Shown here in pieces: positions 55,231 through 63,486 of a stretch of DNA of 64,000 nt (positions within the stretch are counted from its first letter, which is position 1; every line of letters starts with the position of its first letter). The DNA is taken from contig NZ_PEBH01000002.1 in the NCBI RefSeq assembly GCF_008698235.1, forward strand, positions 310,001 to 374,000. The letters run 5' to 3'. The translations under genes were made by a program, and so were the position numbers. The notes below the pieces were generated by a model. It ran no database searches. It worked only from the letters and a program-made list of their open reading frames with translations, and had not been told where the DNA came from. The stretch is from Bifidobacterium rousetti (GTDB lineage Bacteria > Actinomycetota > Actinomycetes > Actinomycetales > Bifidobacteriaceae).

Positions 55231-55256
55231 TTGGTACGGGAAATCCCCCATACCAA
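55231..55256 (+). promoter_or_regulatory. hairpin in the leader of the small repeat protein
   Basis: TTGGTACGG (55231-55239) pairs with CATACCAA (55249-55256), 9 nt before the AAGGAGG site. It could be a terminator of the ABC operon or a leader structure. The rest of 55083-55277 shows nothing coding. Confidence 0.4.
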
Positions 55257-55277
55257 CCTGATCGGAAGGAGGCTGAC

Positions 55278-55430
55278 ATGCCTGACATTCGCGACGAAGA
55301 TGGCTGGTACGCCGGTCATATCGATGACGACGGCACGATCCGCGACAAGGACGGATGGATCGCCGGCAGCATCGATGACGACGGCACGATCCGCGACAAG
55401 GACGGATGGATCGCCGGCAGCATCAACTGA
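55278..55430 (+). CDS. 50-aa protein of tandem 17-residue repeats
   Basis: Starts MPDIRDEDGWYAGHIDDDGT and continues with two more units of IRDKDGWIAGSI, the last two joined by DDDGT. The DNA repeat of 51 nt is almost perfect, so it arose by recent duplication. A strong AAGGAGG lies 6 nt before the ATG and a terminator follows. The Asp/Gly/Trp pattern suggests small beta-hairpins like other Gly-Trp repeat proteins. Function unknown. Confidence 0.75.
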   Translation: MPDIRDEDGWYAGHIDDDGTIRDKDGWIAGSIDDDGTIRDKDGWIAGSIN

Positions 55431-55495
55431 GCATCTCGACGCGTCGCTGCCGAATGAGCAACAAGCAAGTGCGGTTCGGCGACGACCGGTACACC

Positions 55496-55536
55496 TGAGG
55501 GGTCAGGAACGCAAATAGCACGTTCCTGATCCCTCA
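55496..55536 (+). terminator. terminator after the repeat protein
   Basis: TGAGGGGTCAGGAACG (55496-55511) pairs with 55521-55536 with one mismatch. A-rich DNA follows. It separates the small gene from the XRE-regulated locus. Confidence 0.75.
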
Positions 55537-55546
55537 TTCAAAAATG

Positions 55547-55561
55547 CTAACTGCTAGTTAG
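55547..55561 (+). promoter_or_regulatory. XRE operator 1
   Basis: CTAACTGCTAGTTAG, a perfect palindrome around GCT. TAAAAT at 55565-55570 may be the -10 box of the XRE gene, so the operator would sit in the promoter spacer. An identical 15-mer lies at 55885-55899. Confidence 0.75.
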
Positions 55562-55818
55562 TGGTAAAATCAGCGCCGCTCATTTTGCATATAGCTGTGC
55601 AAACTGACGGTTATCACGACTTCCTGCTGTCCATTGGCGACAACATCCGCGCCGCGCGCAAGGCCAAGGGCTATTCCCAGGAGAAACTGGCCGAATTGAG
55701 TGGGCTCGACCGGGTCTCCGTCGGATATATAGAGCAGGGCCGCAGGTCACCCAAGCTGCTGACGCTGTATACGTTCGCCTCGGTTCTGGACGTCCATGTG
55801 AAGGACTTCTTCGCCTAG
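55561..55818 (+). CDS. XRE-family transcriptional regulator
   Basis: Up to 85 aa, mostly one HTH_3 domain: IGDNIRAARKAKGYSQEKLAELSGLDRVSVGYIEQGRRSPKLLT. The first GTG (55561) overlaps the operator, so the GTG at 55597 is perhaps the true start, giving 73 aa. It lies between two copies of the same palindrome and so probably represses itself and the genes to the right. Confidence 0.88.
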   Translation: MVKSAPLILHIAVQTDGYHDFLLSIGDNIRAARKAKGYSQEKLAELSGLDRVSVGYIEQGRRSPKLLTLYTFASVLDVHVKDFFA

Positions 55819-55877
55819 GAACCTCGCCACCAGGGACCTGACATTCGACTTCGACGACGAAGCCATCGATGTCGCCG

Positions 55878-55906
55878 CTTTCTGCTAACTGCTAGTTAGC
55901 AGAAAG
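55878..55906 (+). promoter_or_regulatory. XRE operator 2 (29-nt perfect palindrome)
   Basis: CTTTCTGCTAACT, GCT, AGTTAGCAGAAAG: 13-nt perfect arms that contain the 15-mer of operator 1. It sits about 155 nt before the LytTR start, placing the regulator gene and downstream locus under XRE control. Confidence 0.8.
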
Positions 55907-56060
55907 CATGAGCGGGAAACCATGCACATCGATCGCGAACGCATCGTTTCTTACACCAGTGCCGGCGATTATTACCTCGCCCCATCGCACTGCGCAACGG
56001 CAATTTACGATCAATACGTCATATCCGAGGAGCGGGGAGAGAGCACGAGGAGCGGGCGAT

Positions 56061-56846
56061 ATGGGACAAGCACCATCGGAAGTCTCCTTTTGCGTGGCCG
56101 TGGTGGACAGTGACGATCAGGAACGTTCCCGACTGGAAAAGACGATACAGCGGATCAGCCTTCCGGCGACGACGGGACTCGTCTCCCCGCTGTCGCTGCT
56201 CGGCGCATCATCCGATTCGAACACCATCCGATTCCGCACCACGTCATTCGCCTCGATCGCCGCGCTGGAAACGGCACTGACATCGAACTCGTACAGCATC
56301 GCCGTCATCGATCTGCATCCGGGTGATTCCGCGGATAGCATCACGGCGGTGCAACGCCTGTTCCCCGACGGCTCCGACTGCCGGATCATCTACATCACGG
56401 ACATCGAGGATTACGACGCCCGGATCTACGAGACCGAACACACCTATTGCCTGATCCGCCCCATCGACGACGACGAGATCACCGCCGCGCTCACCCGCGC
56501 GGTCCTGCAATTGACCGGGCAAGCGGGACTGCCCATCATCGTGCCTTCCGGCAACATCATGTACGTGCTGGACCCCGGCGAAATCCGCTATATCGAAAGC
56601 AACCTCCGAGTGCTGCACATCCATGCGAGGATGACCATCACCCTCTACGCGACGATCACGCAATTCGGCGCGCTCCTGCCCGGGTACTTCCTGCAATGCC
56701 ATAAGAGCTTCCTCGTCAACATGAAATTCGTCAAGGTCGCGACCCGCGACCGCATCATATTGCTGACCGGCGAGTCGATCCCGATCAGCCAGCGCCGGCG
56801 CAACAACGTCAGACAGCATCTGCATGCGTTCATCCGCGGCATCTGA
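56061..56846 (+). CDS. LytTR-domain response-regulator-like protein
   Basis: About 261 aa. The N-terminal half is a receiver-like domain: VSFCVAVVDSDDQERSRLEKTI, then SYSIAVIDLHPGDSAD (candidate phospho-Asp) and RIIYITDIEDYDARIYETEHTYCLIRPI with Thr and Pro at the usual places. The C-terminal LytTR DNA-binding domain has DPGEIRYIESNLRVLHIHA and QCHKSFLVNMKFV. The ATG at 56061 follows AGGAG by 8 nt. No histidine kinase is adjacent. It is the first large gene of the Hsp70/FtsK locus and is the likely activator. Confidence 0.88.
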   Translation: MGQAPSEVSFCVAVVDSDDQERSRLEKTIQRISLPATTGLVSPLSLLGASSDSNTIRFRTTSFASIAALETALTSNSYSIAVIDLHPGDSADSITAVQRLFPDGSDCRIIYITDIEDYDARIYETEHTYCLIRPIDDDEITAALTRAVLQLTGQAGLPIIVPSGNIMYVLDPGEIRYIESNLRVLHIHARMTITLYATITQFGALLPGYFLQCHKSFLVNMKFVKVATRDRIILLTGESIPISQRRRNNVRQHLHAFIRGI

Positions 56847-57003
56847 CCCTCGGCATCCGGCAGGACCATACGTCCGTTGCAGGCGACCGGTGCAAAAATT
56901 ACGCAGAACCCATCACTCCTGTCGTTCAGGGAACGCCGGCGCCGCTTCCACCCTACCGTAGGAAGCAATCGCTCGGATAGCGGGAGGAAGAAGGGAGCGT
57001 CCG

Positions 57004-58566
57004 ATGGCTGTTATCGGCATAGATCTGGGGACCACGTACTCGGCGGCCGCGATATCCCGTGACGGATACAGCGCGCAGGTGCTGCCCAATCAGGAGGGGA
57101 AGAACACCACACCGTCGGTCGTGTTCTTCCCCGACACCGATCAGGGCAACGAGGAGCCGCTGGTCGGCGAGATGGCGAAGAACTCCGCGGCCTCCGCCCC
57201 GTACAACGTCGTGCAGTTCATCAAACGCCAGATGGGCGACCCGGATTTCAGGGTCCAGACCCCGAACGGCACGGTGTTCCGCCCCGAGGAGATCTCGGCG
57301 TTGATCCTCAAATACATCCGCCAGTATTCCGAACTGGCGTTGGGCGAGCCCGTCCACGACGCCGTGATCACCGTTCCCGCGTATTTCGATGATGCGCGCC
57401 GCACAGCGACCAAGCAGGCCGGCGCAATCGCAGGGTTCAACGTACTGGGCGTCATCAACGAACCGACCGCGGCGGCCATCGCCTACGGACTCGCGTCGCA
57501 CAACTCCGGTCGCGTGCTGGTCTATGACCTGGGAGGCGGCACATTTGACGTGACGTTGATGGACATACACGACGGCTCGTTCAACGTCATCGCCACCGGC
57601 GGCGACTCCCACCTTGGAGGGTTCGATTTCGACGGCGAGCTCAGTCGTCTCATCATCGACGATCTGGCCTCGCAGGGGTATACGGTCGACGAGTTCGACG
57701 ACCGGCTCAACGCCGAGATCGGAGAAAAGGCCGAGATCCTCAAACGCGGTCTGACCAATGTGGAGCAGAGCACCGCGATCTTCTCCATCGACCACAAGAT
57801 ATACCGGGTGCGCGTCACACGGGACCAGTTCGAACAGGCCACCCGTTCGCTACTGAACCGCACGCGCGAACTGTTGGAGACCATGATGGAGGAACAGCAC
57901 TGCACATGGTCGGACGTCGATTACCTGCTCATGATCGGCGGTTCGACCCGCATGCCGATGGTGCGCACGATGCTGGAGGCAATATCCGGCCGCACGCTCA
58001 AATACGAGATCGACCCTGACACCGCGGTGGCGGAAGGCGCTGCGATCTACGCGGCCAATCTGGCCACGACAGCCTCCTCCGGCACCGACGCCGGATCCGC
58101 CGTCGTCCCGACGACGGGAGGCGGCACGAACGCCGGAACGACGATCGCCATCTCCGACGTCACATCCCAGTCATTGGGCGTGAAGGCACTGGGCAAAGAC
58201 GGAATCGCCTACAACGACATCATCATCCCTCACAACACGACGATTCCGGCAAAACACTCCAAAGAGTACAGCACGATCATAGACAACCAGACGGCGATCA
58301 AGGTGGAGGTCACTGAAGGCGACGACACCGATCTTGACTATGTCACCATCATCGGGTCGAAGACGCTTCCCATCCCTCCCCATCCGAAAGGCTCACCGGT
58401 GAAGATCACCTTCGCCTATGACATCGACCAGACCGTGTTCGTCGAAGTCGAGGACCTGACCGACGGCACATCACTCGGGCAGTTCGACATCGACCGAACC
58501 TCGAACCTGTCGGATCACGAGGTCGACGGACTCATCAGGAAGATCGGCGGCATGCCCGTCGAGTGA
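57004..58566 (+). CDS. Hsp70 (DnaK-like) protein lacking the C-terminal lid
   Basis: A 520 aa chaperone-type ATPase. The nucleotide-binding domain is complete: GIDLGTTYSAAAI, AVITVPAYFDDARRTATKQA, INEPTAAAIAYGL, LVYDLGGGTFDVTLMDI and LMIGGSTRMPMVR. The usual hydrophobic interdomain linker is replaced by a Gly/Thr-rich stretch (TTGGGTNAGTTIAISDV). A beta substrate-binding domain follows (SLGVKALGKDG, IPHNTTIPAKHSKEYSTIIDNQTAIKVEVTEG), but the helical lid and C-terminal tail are missing. It is about 100 residues shorter than housekeeping DnaK. GAAGGGAG precedes the ATG. Part of the locus with J-, GrpE- and FtsK-like genes. Confidence 0.93.
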   Translation: MAVIGIDLGTTYSAAAISRDGYSAQVLPNQEGKNTTPSVVFFPDTDQGNEEPLVGEMAKNSAASAPYNVVQFIKRQMGDPDFRVQTPNGTVFRPEEISALILKYIRQYSELALGEPVHDAVITVPAYFDDARRTATKQAGAIAGFNVLGVINEPTAAAIAYGLASHNSGRVLVYDLGGGTFDVTLMDIHDGSFNVIATGGDSHLGGFDFDGELSRLIIDDLASQGYTVDEFDDRLNAEIGEKAEILKRGLTNVEQSTAIFSIDHKIYRVRVTRDQFEQATRSLLNRTRELLETMMEEQHCTWSDVDYLLMIGGSTRMPMVRTMLEAISGRTLKYEIDPDTAVAEGAAIYAANLATTASSGTDAGSAVVPTTGGGTNAGTTIAISDVTSQSLGVKALGKDGIAYNDIIIPHNTTIPAKHSKEYSTIIDNQTAIKVEVTEGDDTDLDYVTIIGSKTLPIPPHPKGSPVKITFAYDIDQTVFVEVEDLTDGTSLGQFDIDRTSNLSDHEVDGLIRKIGGMPVE

Positions 58567-58633
58567 CCGCGCCGAGCAATCGACATCACGATCCACAAGC
58601 GCTCAACCAACAGATCAGAGAAGGAGCAACATC

Positions 58634-59920
58634 ATGTACTGCAGATCATGCGGAGCCCAAATGGAGGATACGGCGAAGTTCTGCGCCAAATGCGGCACAC
58701 CGGTCACCGCGGCCGCGTCCCCGAAGCCGACCGCGACGGCGTCGGGCGGCAAACGGGACGAACTGACGGAGAACTACTACCAGCTATTGGAGATTCCGCA
58801 GAATGCCGACGACCAGCAAATCAAGGACGCACTCAGGAAGGCGCGCGTCCAATGGTCCAAACGCGCCGGTATGCGCGGCCCGATGGGCTCTTATAGTGTG
58901 GCGGTCGTAAAAAGACTCGACGAAGCGGAGAAGACTCTGCTGGACCCCACAGCCCGTGCGGAGTACGACAAGAGCCTGCTCGGCGAGCCCGCGCCCGCGG
59001 ACGAGGTGCGCGTTGTCTCCCCGTGGGCCGAAAAGGCACGAGACTACATAGAAGATCAGGATTGGGAAATGGCCAAAGAGGCCGTAGAGAAAGCCATCAG
59101 TCAGGATCCTGAACTACGTACCACTTGGATATTCGCAGCCACAATCTATCTTCATCTTGGCTACTACGACGAGGCCGATAATGCCGCCAGAAAGCTCCTG
59201 CTGATTTCTCCGGACTCCCTCGCCTATGAGGTACGCGGCGATGTGCTGTTCGATTCCAAACACCGTTTCGATGAGGCAAGGACCCAGTACGAGAAGATGC
59301 GCGACTGCGCCCAACAGCAAGGCGACGATGGCGATGTCAAGACCGCGCAGGAGAAAATCGTGCTCTGCCAGGTCGCGCAGACCCTCGACCCAAAGGTGGT
59401 CGACTACCAGAACCGCATCGAATCATTCGACACCTCGGACGGACCGCGCGTCAGCGCACGCAACAAGGAGGCCATCGAGTCCTTCATCAGGGAAGGCAAA
59501 TCGCTGCAGAATGAGATTCGCCGCGTGTACGGGCAGATCGACGATCCGTCCGAAATGTTCGCCAATTACCGCGATCGGGATCTCGCCCAAATCCAACAAA
59601 CACTTGACGCACTGAACAGCTATTCAGCCGAGACCGAAGGTCTGCTCAAGAAACCGGCGACGATCATGGCCGTTATGGCCGGCATCGCGCTCGTCCTGGC
59701 AATCTTCTCACCGGGATTCAGCATCTTCGGAGCCATCGTTGAAGTGGTGGTGCTGAACTTCGTCATGTTCGGGGCACTGAGCTGGATGAACCGCAGTCCG
59801 AACTGCCTTGGCGAGCAAATCGGACTGATGCGTGTGTTCGGCATGTATTTCGTGTTCATCATCGCCCTCGTCATCGCCATCTCCATCGGATCGGGAATCC
59901 ATGGCGCGTTCGCTTCCTGA
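58634..59920 (+). CDS. zinc-ribbon J-like TPR membrane protein
   Basis: A 428 aa protein. Residues 1-22 are a zinc ribbon (CRSCGAQMEDTAKFCAKCG). Residues about 46-118 resemble a J-domain: ENYYQLLEIPQNADDQQIKDALRKARVQW, then KRLDEAEKTLLDPTARAEYDKSLLG. The HPD tripeptide that stimulates Hsp70 is absent (WSKRAGMRG occupies the place). TPR-like helices follow (about 130-235), then three hydrophobic segments near the C-terminus. It would tether the Hsp70 to the membrane. AAGGAG precedes the ATG, 67 nt after Hsp70. Confidence 0.85.
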   Translation: MYCRSCGAQMEDTAKFCAKCGTPVTAAASPKPTATASGGKRDELTENYYQLLEIPQNADDQQIKDALRKARVQWSKRAGMRGPMGSYSVAVVKRLDEAEKTLLDPTARAEYDKSLLGEPAPADEVRVVSPWAEKARDYIEDQDWEMAKEAVEKAISQDPELRTTWIFAATIYLHLGYYDEADNAARKLLLISPDSLAYEVRGDVLFDSKHRFDEARTQYEKMRDCAQQQGDDGDVKTAQEKIVLCQVAQTLDPKVVDYQNRIESFDTSDGPRVSARNKEAIESFIREGKSLQNEIRRVYGQIDDPSEMFANYRDRDLAQIQQTLDALNSYSAETEGLLKKPATIMAVMAGIALVLAIFSPGFSIFGAIVEVVVLNFVMFGALSWMNRSPNCLGEQIGLMRVFGMYFVFIIALVIAISIGSGIHGAFAS

Positions 59921-60404
59921 TCCACGAGATTCCCCTGCCGGGATGCCGGCGGCGCCTGCGGCTTCGACCACAAGCCCCGCCGGCATCCGGACCGACGAGG
60001 TCATCCTCAGTCGCATCGAGCAGCTGTCGGATCTCTTCCGGCGACGGTTGCTGGACGACCGGGCGAAGGCCAAGACGATCGCGTCGCTCACGGCGCAACT
60101 CGACGGCCTGCATCTGGCACCGCTGTGCCGTGAGTTCATCCTGCTGATCGACCGCATCGACGACAGCGACGACGATGTGGTCCGTTCGATACGAGACGAG
60201 ATCCTCGGCATCCTGTCCCACTACGGACTCGAGCCTCTGTCCGCATCAGGACCGTTCGCCCCCGCTACGCAACGTGCGGTGGGCGTCGAACAGGTGTCGG
60301 ACACGACGGTCCCGGACCGTTCGGTCATTCGAACCATACGCACCGGATACACGCTTAACGGCCTGCTGTTGCGGCCCACGGACGTCGTCATAGCCGAAAG
60401 GTGA
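59901..60404 (+). CDS. GrpE-like nucleotide exchange factor
   Basis: About 167 aa. After a Pro/Ala-rich start there is a long helix (RIEQLSDLFRRRLLDDRAKAKTIASLTAQLD). The end, GPFAPATQRAVGVEQVSD to TIRTGYTLNGLLLRPTDVVIAER, matches the beta-domain end of GrpE (G-Y-x-L-x-G-x-x-L-R-P). It overlaps the J-like gene by 20 nt. Together with Hsp70 and the J-like protein it completes a dedicated chaperone set. Similarity is moderate, so the assignment rests on motif plus context. Confidence 0.78.
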   Translation: MARSLPDPRDSPAGMPAAPAASTTSPAGIRTDEVILSRIEQLSDLFRRRLLDDRAKAKTIASLTAQLDGLHLAPLCREFILLIDRIDDSDDDVVRSIRDEILGILSHYGLEPLSASGPFAPATQRAVGVEQVSDTTVPDRSVIRTIRTGYTLNGLLLRPTDVVIAER

Positions 60405-60408
60405 CATC

Positions 60409-62769
60409 ATGGTGAATCTCAACGTCGCCCAGCGCATCCAACTGGGCACCCAAGGTCTGGTCCTCGATTGCGTGGGAGCGGGAAACCTGTGGGTGAACGA
60501 GGACTATTCGAATCGGGTGGTCCGGCTGACCCGCGAGATCATGATCCGGGCCCTGGCGGGCACCGCGCCGGGCGACTTGGAGATCACCGTGTTCGACTAC
60601 AACCTGCGCGGAGTCGCAGCGCCGTTCTCCTCGCTGCAATCCGAACACCTGCTGCACATCCTGTCTTCCGAGGACGAGTTGCAGAGCTGTCTGGAATCGC
60701 TCAAACAGCATGTGCAGGGGGTCAACAACGTCATCCAAGGCAGACAGGAGACGCTGACCGCGTTCCGTCGGTCGATCGGCAAGGCGGTGGAGGGCTACAG
60801 GCTCGTCGTCATCGCGGCCGATCTCTACATGCTTGACGACCGGGTCAAGGAGTCATTGGCCATCCTGCTGACCGCAGGACCGGCGGCCGGCGTGAGCTTC
60901 GTCATCGTCTCCCCCACCGACGAACGATTCATCTTCCTGCAGGATCGCTGCCAGCTCATCCCCGACACCCTCGAATCAACATTGCAGGCGCCGGACATCA
61001 TTCAGGTGTGCGACCGGCTCATCGACGCATACTCACGTTCGGTCATGGACCCGGTGCTGTTCACCGACATCGAGGATTGCGCGACGATGTGGAACGGCGA
61101 CAGCACGGACGGCGTGACCTTCTCGATCGGCACATTCGGCACCGAAACCGTGCACATCACGATGGGATCCAACAAGGAGCAGCTGCACAACGCCATCGTC
61201 ACCGGCGCGGTGGGACAGGGCAAGTCCAATCTGCTGGCGGTCATCATCCACAGCATGTGCCAGCGGTACTCGCCGCGGGAACTCGAACTGTACCTTCTGG
61301 ACTTCAAGGAGGGCGTGACCCTTCAGGAGTACTCGAACATCGATCATCCCGAATACCTGCCCCACGCACGGGCCCTAGGTCTGGAAAGCGACGTGAGTTT
61401 CGGCATCGCGGTGCTTGACCACCTGTATCACGTCTATGAACGGCGGATGCGGTTGTTCAAACAGCATGGAGTACAGAACATCAAGCAGTACCGGGAGAAG
61501 ACGCATGACGTACTGCCACGCATCATGGTGGTCATCGACGAGTTCCAGATGATGTTCGACGATCGGAGCATCGCGCCGGCCGTCCTGGCGAAGCTGTCCA
61601 GAAGCACGCGATTGTTCCGTGCGGCGGGCATCCATTTCATCCTCGCATCGCAGACCATCGCCAACGGCACCGTACTCGACAAGAACGCGGACATCTTCGC
61701 GCAGACGCCGATCCGCATCGCCCACCGCAACTCGATCCGCGAGTCAGAAGCGACGCTGGGCCTGGGCAACACGGCGGCGGCCGATCTGCATATGGGGCAG
61801 GCCATCGTCAACCTCGACTACGGCGCCATCGCCTCGAACCGGAAGGTGTCCGTGGCATGGGCTGACGATAAGTTGCTGTCCCAGCTGCGCCACACCTGGT
61901 GGATGCGGGCCAAGGATTCGACGGAGCCTCCATACGTGTTCGACGGGAACAAGACGATACGGCTCGACGATGTCCTGCCTCGCGTGCTGTCCAACCGGAA
62001 CGGACGTCCCTCGTTCCTCGCCGGCGAGGAGATCACTGTGGACGGCCGTCTGCTCGATCTGCCTTTCGCTGAGGAATCGGGCCGCAACATCGCCATTCTC
62101 GGCGCCGGCACAAGCGGCGAGACCGATGACGACGGGCAGTCGGAGACAGACGACGGGCACGGTAACGCCGCCATCGGCATACTGCAGAACGCCGTTTTGT
62201 CGCTGGCATTGCGCAACACCACGGGCAATGCGTTGTTCATGATCTGCGACATGACCGACCCCGACACATCCCGGCGCAATGGCATGCCCGAGTTCCTGAG
62301 ACTCATCACCGACATGGGCTTCGGGGTGCAGCAGCTCGACGCGGACGGATGGCGAACCATGGTCAAGGATCTGGCATCGGGCGACTCGCAGCTGACGGCG
62401 GACGGCGACATCGTCTACCTCATCGGCTTCTCCCTGGACAAAATCACCGACATGCCACGAGACTTCGGCAAACTCGCGTTGAACGGACCCGCCCACGGCG
62501 TGCATGTGCTGGGATGGTGGGTCAAGTCGAACATCTTCGAATCCCAGTTGGGCATGACCGGACCGTCCTGCTTCGACACGAAGATACTGCTCCGGCTTTC
62601 GGATCGCGAGGTGATCCACTTCGCCGGAACCGATGCGCCGAAGACCGGGCAGGACAACCGAGCCCTTGTGGTGGACAACGCGTATCTCAACCGACCGCTC
62701 AACGTGATACCGCTCGCCCCGGTGAACCAGCGAACCGCCACGCGAATCGTGTCGGTGTTGCGGGTCTGA
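60409..62769 (+). CDS. FtsK/SpoIIIE-type ATPase (EccC-like), soluble
   Basis: A 786 aa P-loop protein with three ATPase-like modules. Module 1 (about 1-225) has strands such as YRLVVIAADLYML but no Walker A. Module 2 (about 226-520) is intact: Walker A GAVGQGKSNLL (266-276), Walker B MVVIDEFQMMF (373-383), and HFILASQTIANG typical of FtsK/EccC. Module 3 (about 535-786) is degenerate. There is no N-terminal membrane helix or FHA domain, unlike EssC or EccCa, so it resembles EccCb. It starts 4 nt after the GrpE-like gene. It may drive export of the two small proteins downstream. Confidence 0.9.
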   Translation: MVNLNVAQRIQLGTQGLVLDCVGAGNLWVNEDYSNRVVRLTREIMIRALAGTAPGDLEITVFDYNLRGVAAPFSSLQSEHLLHILSSEDELQSCLESLKQHVQGVNNVIQGRQETLTAFRRSIGKAVEGYRLVVIAADLYMLDDRVKESLAILLTAGPAAGVSFVIVSPTDERFIFLQDRCQLIPDTLESTLQAPDIIQVCDRLIDAYSRSVMDPVLFTDIEDCATMWNGDSTDGVTFSIGTFGTETVHITMGSNKEQLHNAIVTGAVGQGKSNLLAVIIHSMCQRYSPRELELYLLDFKEGVTLQEYSNIDHPEYLPHARALGLESDVSFGIAVLDHLYHVYERRMRLFKQHGVQNIKQYREKTHDVLPRIMVVIDEFQMMFDDRSIAPAVLAKLSRSTRLFRAAGIHFILASQTIANGTVLDKNADIFAQTPIRIAHRNSIRESEATLGLGNTAAADLHMGQAIVNLDYGAIASNRKVSVAWADDKLLSQLRHTWWMRAKDSTEPPYVFDGNKTIRLDDVLPRVLSNRNGRPSFLAGEEITVDGRLLDLPFAEESGRNIAILGAGTSGETDDDGQSETDDGHGNAAIGILQNAVLSLALRNTTGNALFMICDMTDPDTSRRNGMPEFLRLITDMGFGVQQLDADGWRTMVKDLASGDSQLTADGDIVYLIGFSLDKITDMPRDFGKLALNGPAHGVHVLGWWVKSNIFESQLGMTGPSCFDTKILLRLSDREVIHFAGTDAPKTGQDNRALVVDNAYLNRPLNVIPLAPVNQRTATRIVSVLRV

Positions 62770-62839
62770 CCAATCAACGCACATCAACATTCATCATCAC
62801 CATTACAGGACATATCAGGAAATTACGGAAGGAGTCCCA

Positions 62840-63091
62840 ATGGACGATATTGATCCGATTATCGACGAAATCATTGAGGATCTGCGACATATCAATGCAG
62901 AAATCGTGAAACAACAGACATCGCTTGAACAGGATCTTTCGGCCGTGGGACAGGCGTTCAGCGGGCAAAGGAGCGATCAGGTCCAGGAATTCATCGAACT
63001 AATCGCGAAAACCCGAGATCTGTACTCTGAAGCCGGCGAAACCGCATGGTCTGCCAAGGAAGCTCTGGAAGAACTCAAGCAGCAGCTGTAG
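62840..63091 (+). CDS. small helical WXG100-like protein 1
   Basis: An 83 aa acidic, all-helical protein of the length of ESX substrates. The centre is SAVGQAFSGQRSDQVQEF, with Phe-Ser-Gly (40-42) at the position where WXG100 proteins have Trp-x-Gly. Two predicted helices flank the turn. There is no signal peptide. AAGGAG precedes the ATG. Its place after an EccC-like ATPase supports the assignment; sequence alone would be weak. Confidence 0.75.
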   Translation: MDDIDPIIDEIIEDLRHINAEIVKQQTSLEQDLSAVGQAFSGQRSDQVQEFIELIAKTRDLYSEAGETAWSAKEALEELKQQL

Positions 63092-63136
63092 TTCAATGAT
63101 ACGACCACTTATACAACGCAACGAATGGAGCCAAAC

Positions 63137-63403
63137 ATGTCAGCACTTAGCGAACGCAACGAACTGCTCCGACAGGTACAGACAAACACCAAGGAAGGCG
63201 CAGAATCCGCGGGACAAGCCGAACAGCAATTTGAAAACCTCGCCTCACAGGCACAGTCGTCCATCGGCGACACCGATCTAGGCGACCGTGTAGTGTCCGT
63301 TCTGCAACAAGCCGCAGGCGAGATGAACGACATCATGAAGGCCCTCACTGACGCCAGCGAACAGATGGATACGTATCTCAAGGCCTTCGGATCCACCAAA
63401 TAA
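63137..63403 (+). CDS. small helical WXG100-like protein 2
   Basis: An 88 aa helical protein, starting MSALSERNELLRQVQTNTKE, with a Gly-containing turn (SSIGDTDLGDRV) in the middle and a second amphipathic helix (SVLQQAAGEMNDIMKALTDA). There is no Trp. It is paired with the preceding gene 45 nt upstream, as EsxA/EsxB-type partners are. The ATG at 63137 follows TGGAG; an in-frame ATG at 63125 is possible. Confidence 0.72.
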   Translation: MSALSERNELLRQVQTNTKEGAESAGQAEQQFENLASQAQSSIGDTDLGDRVVSVLQQAAGEMNDIMKALTDASEQMDTYLKAFGSTK

Positions 63404-63415
63404 TCCGAGCGATAT

Positions 63416-63454
63416 GAATGGCGGCAGATTCCCTCAGGGATCCTGCCGCCATTC
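63416..63454. terminator. bidirectional terminator at the end of the locus
   Basis: GAATGGCGGCAG (63416-63427) pairs perfectly with 63443-63454, with an inner ATTCC/GGGAT stem. It closes the plus-strand Hsp70/FtsK locus and the convergent uppS gene. Confidence 0.8.
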
Positions 63455-63486
63455 GTCATCTTGATCTCGCCGCGCTACTTCTTGAC

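Noticed and set aside
60409-63403. Canonical ESX/type VII secretion system
   Set aside because: Only the motor and small proteins resemble ESX. EccB, EccD, EccE, mycosin, EsaA, EssB, FHA and LXG toxin genes are missing, so the canonical name is not justified.
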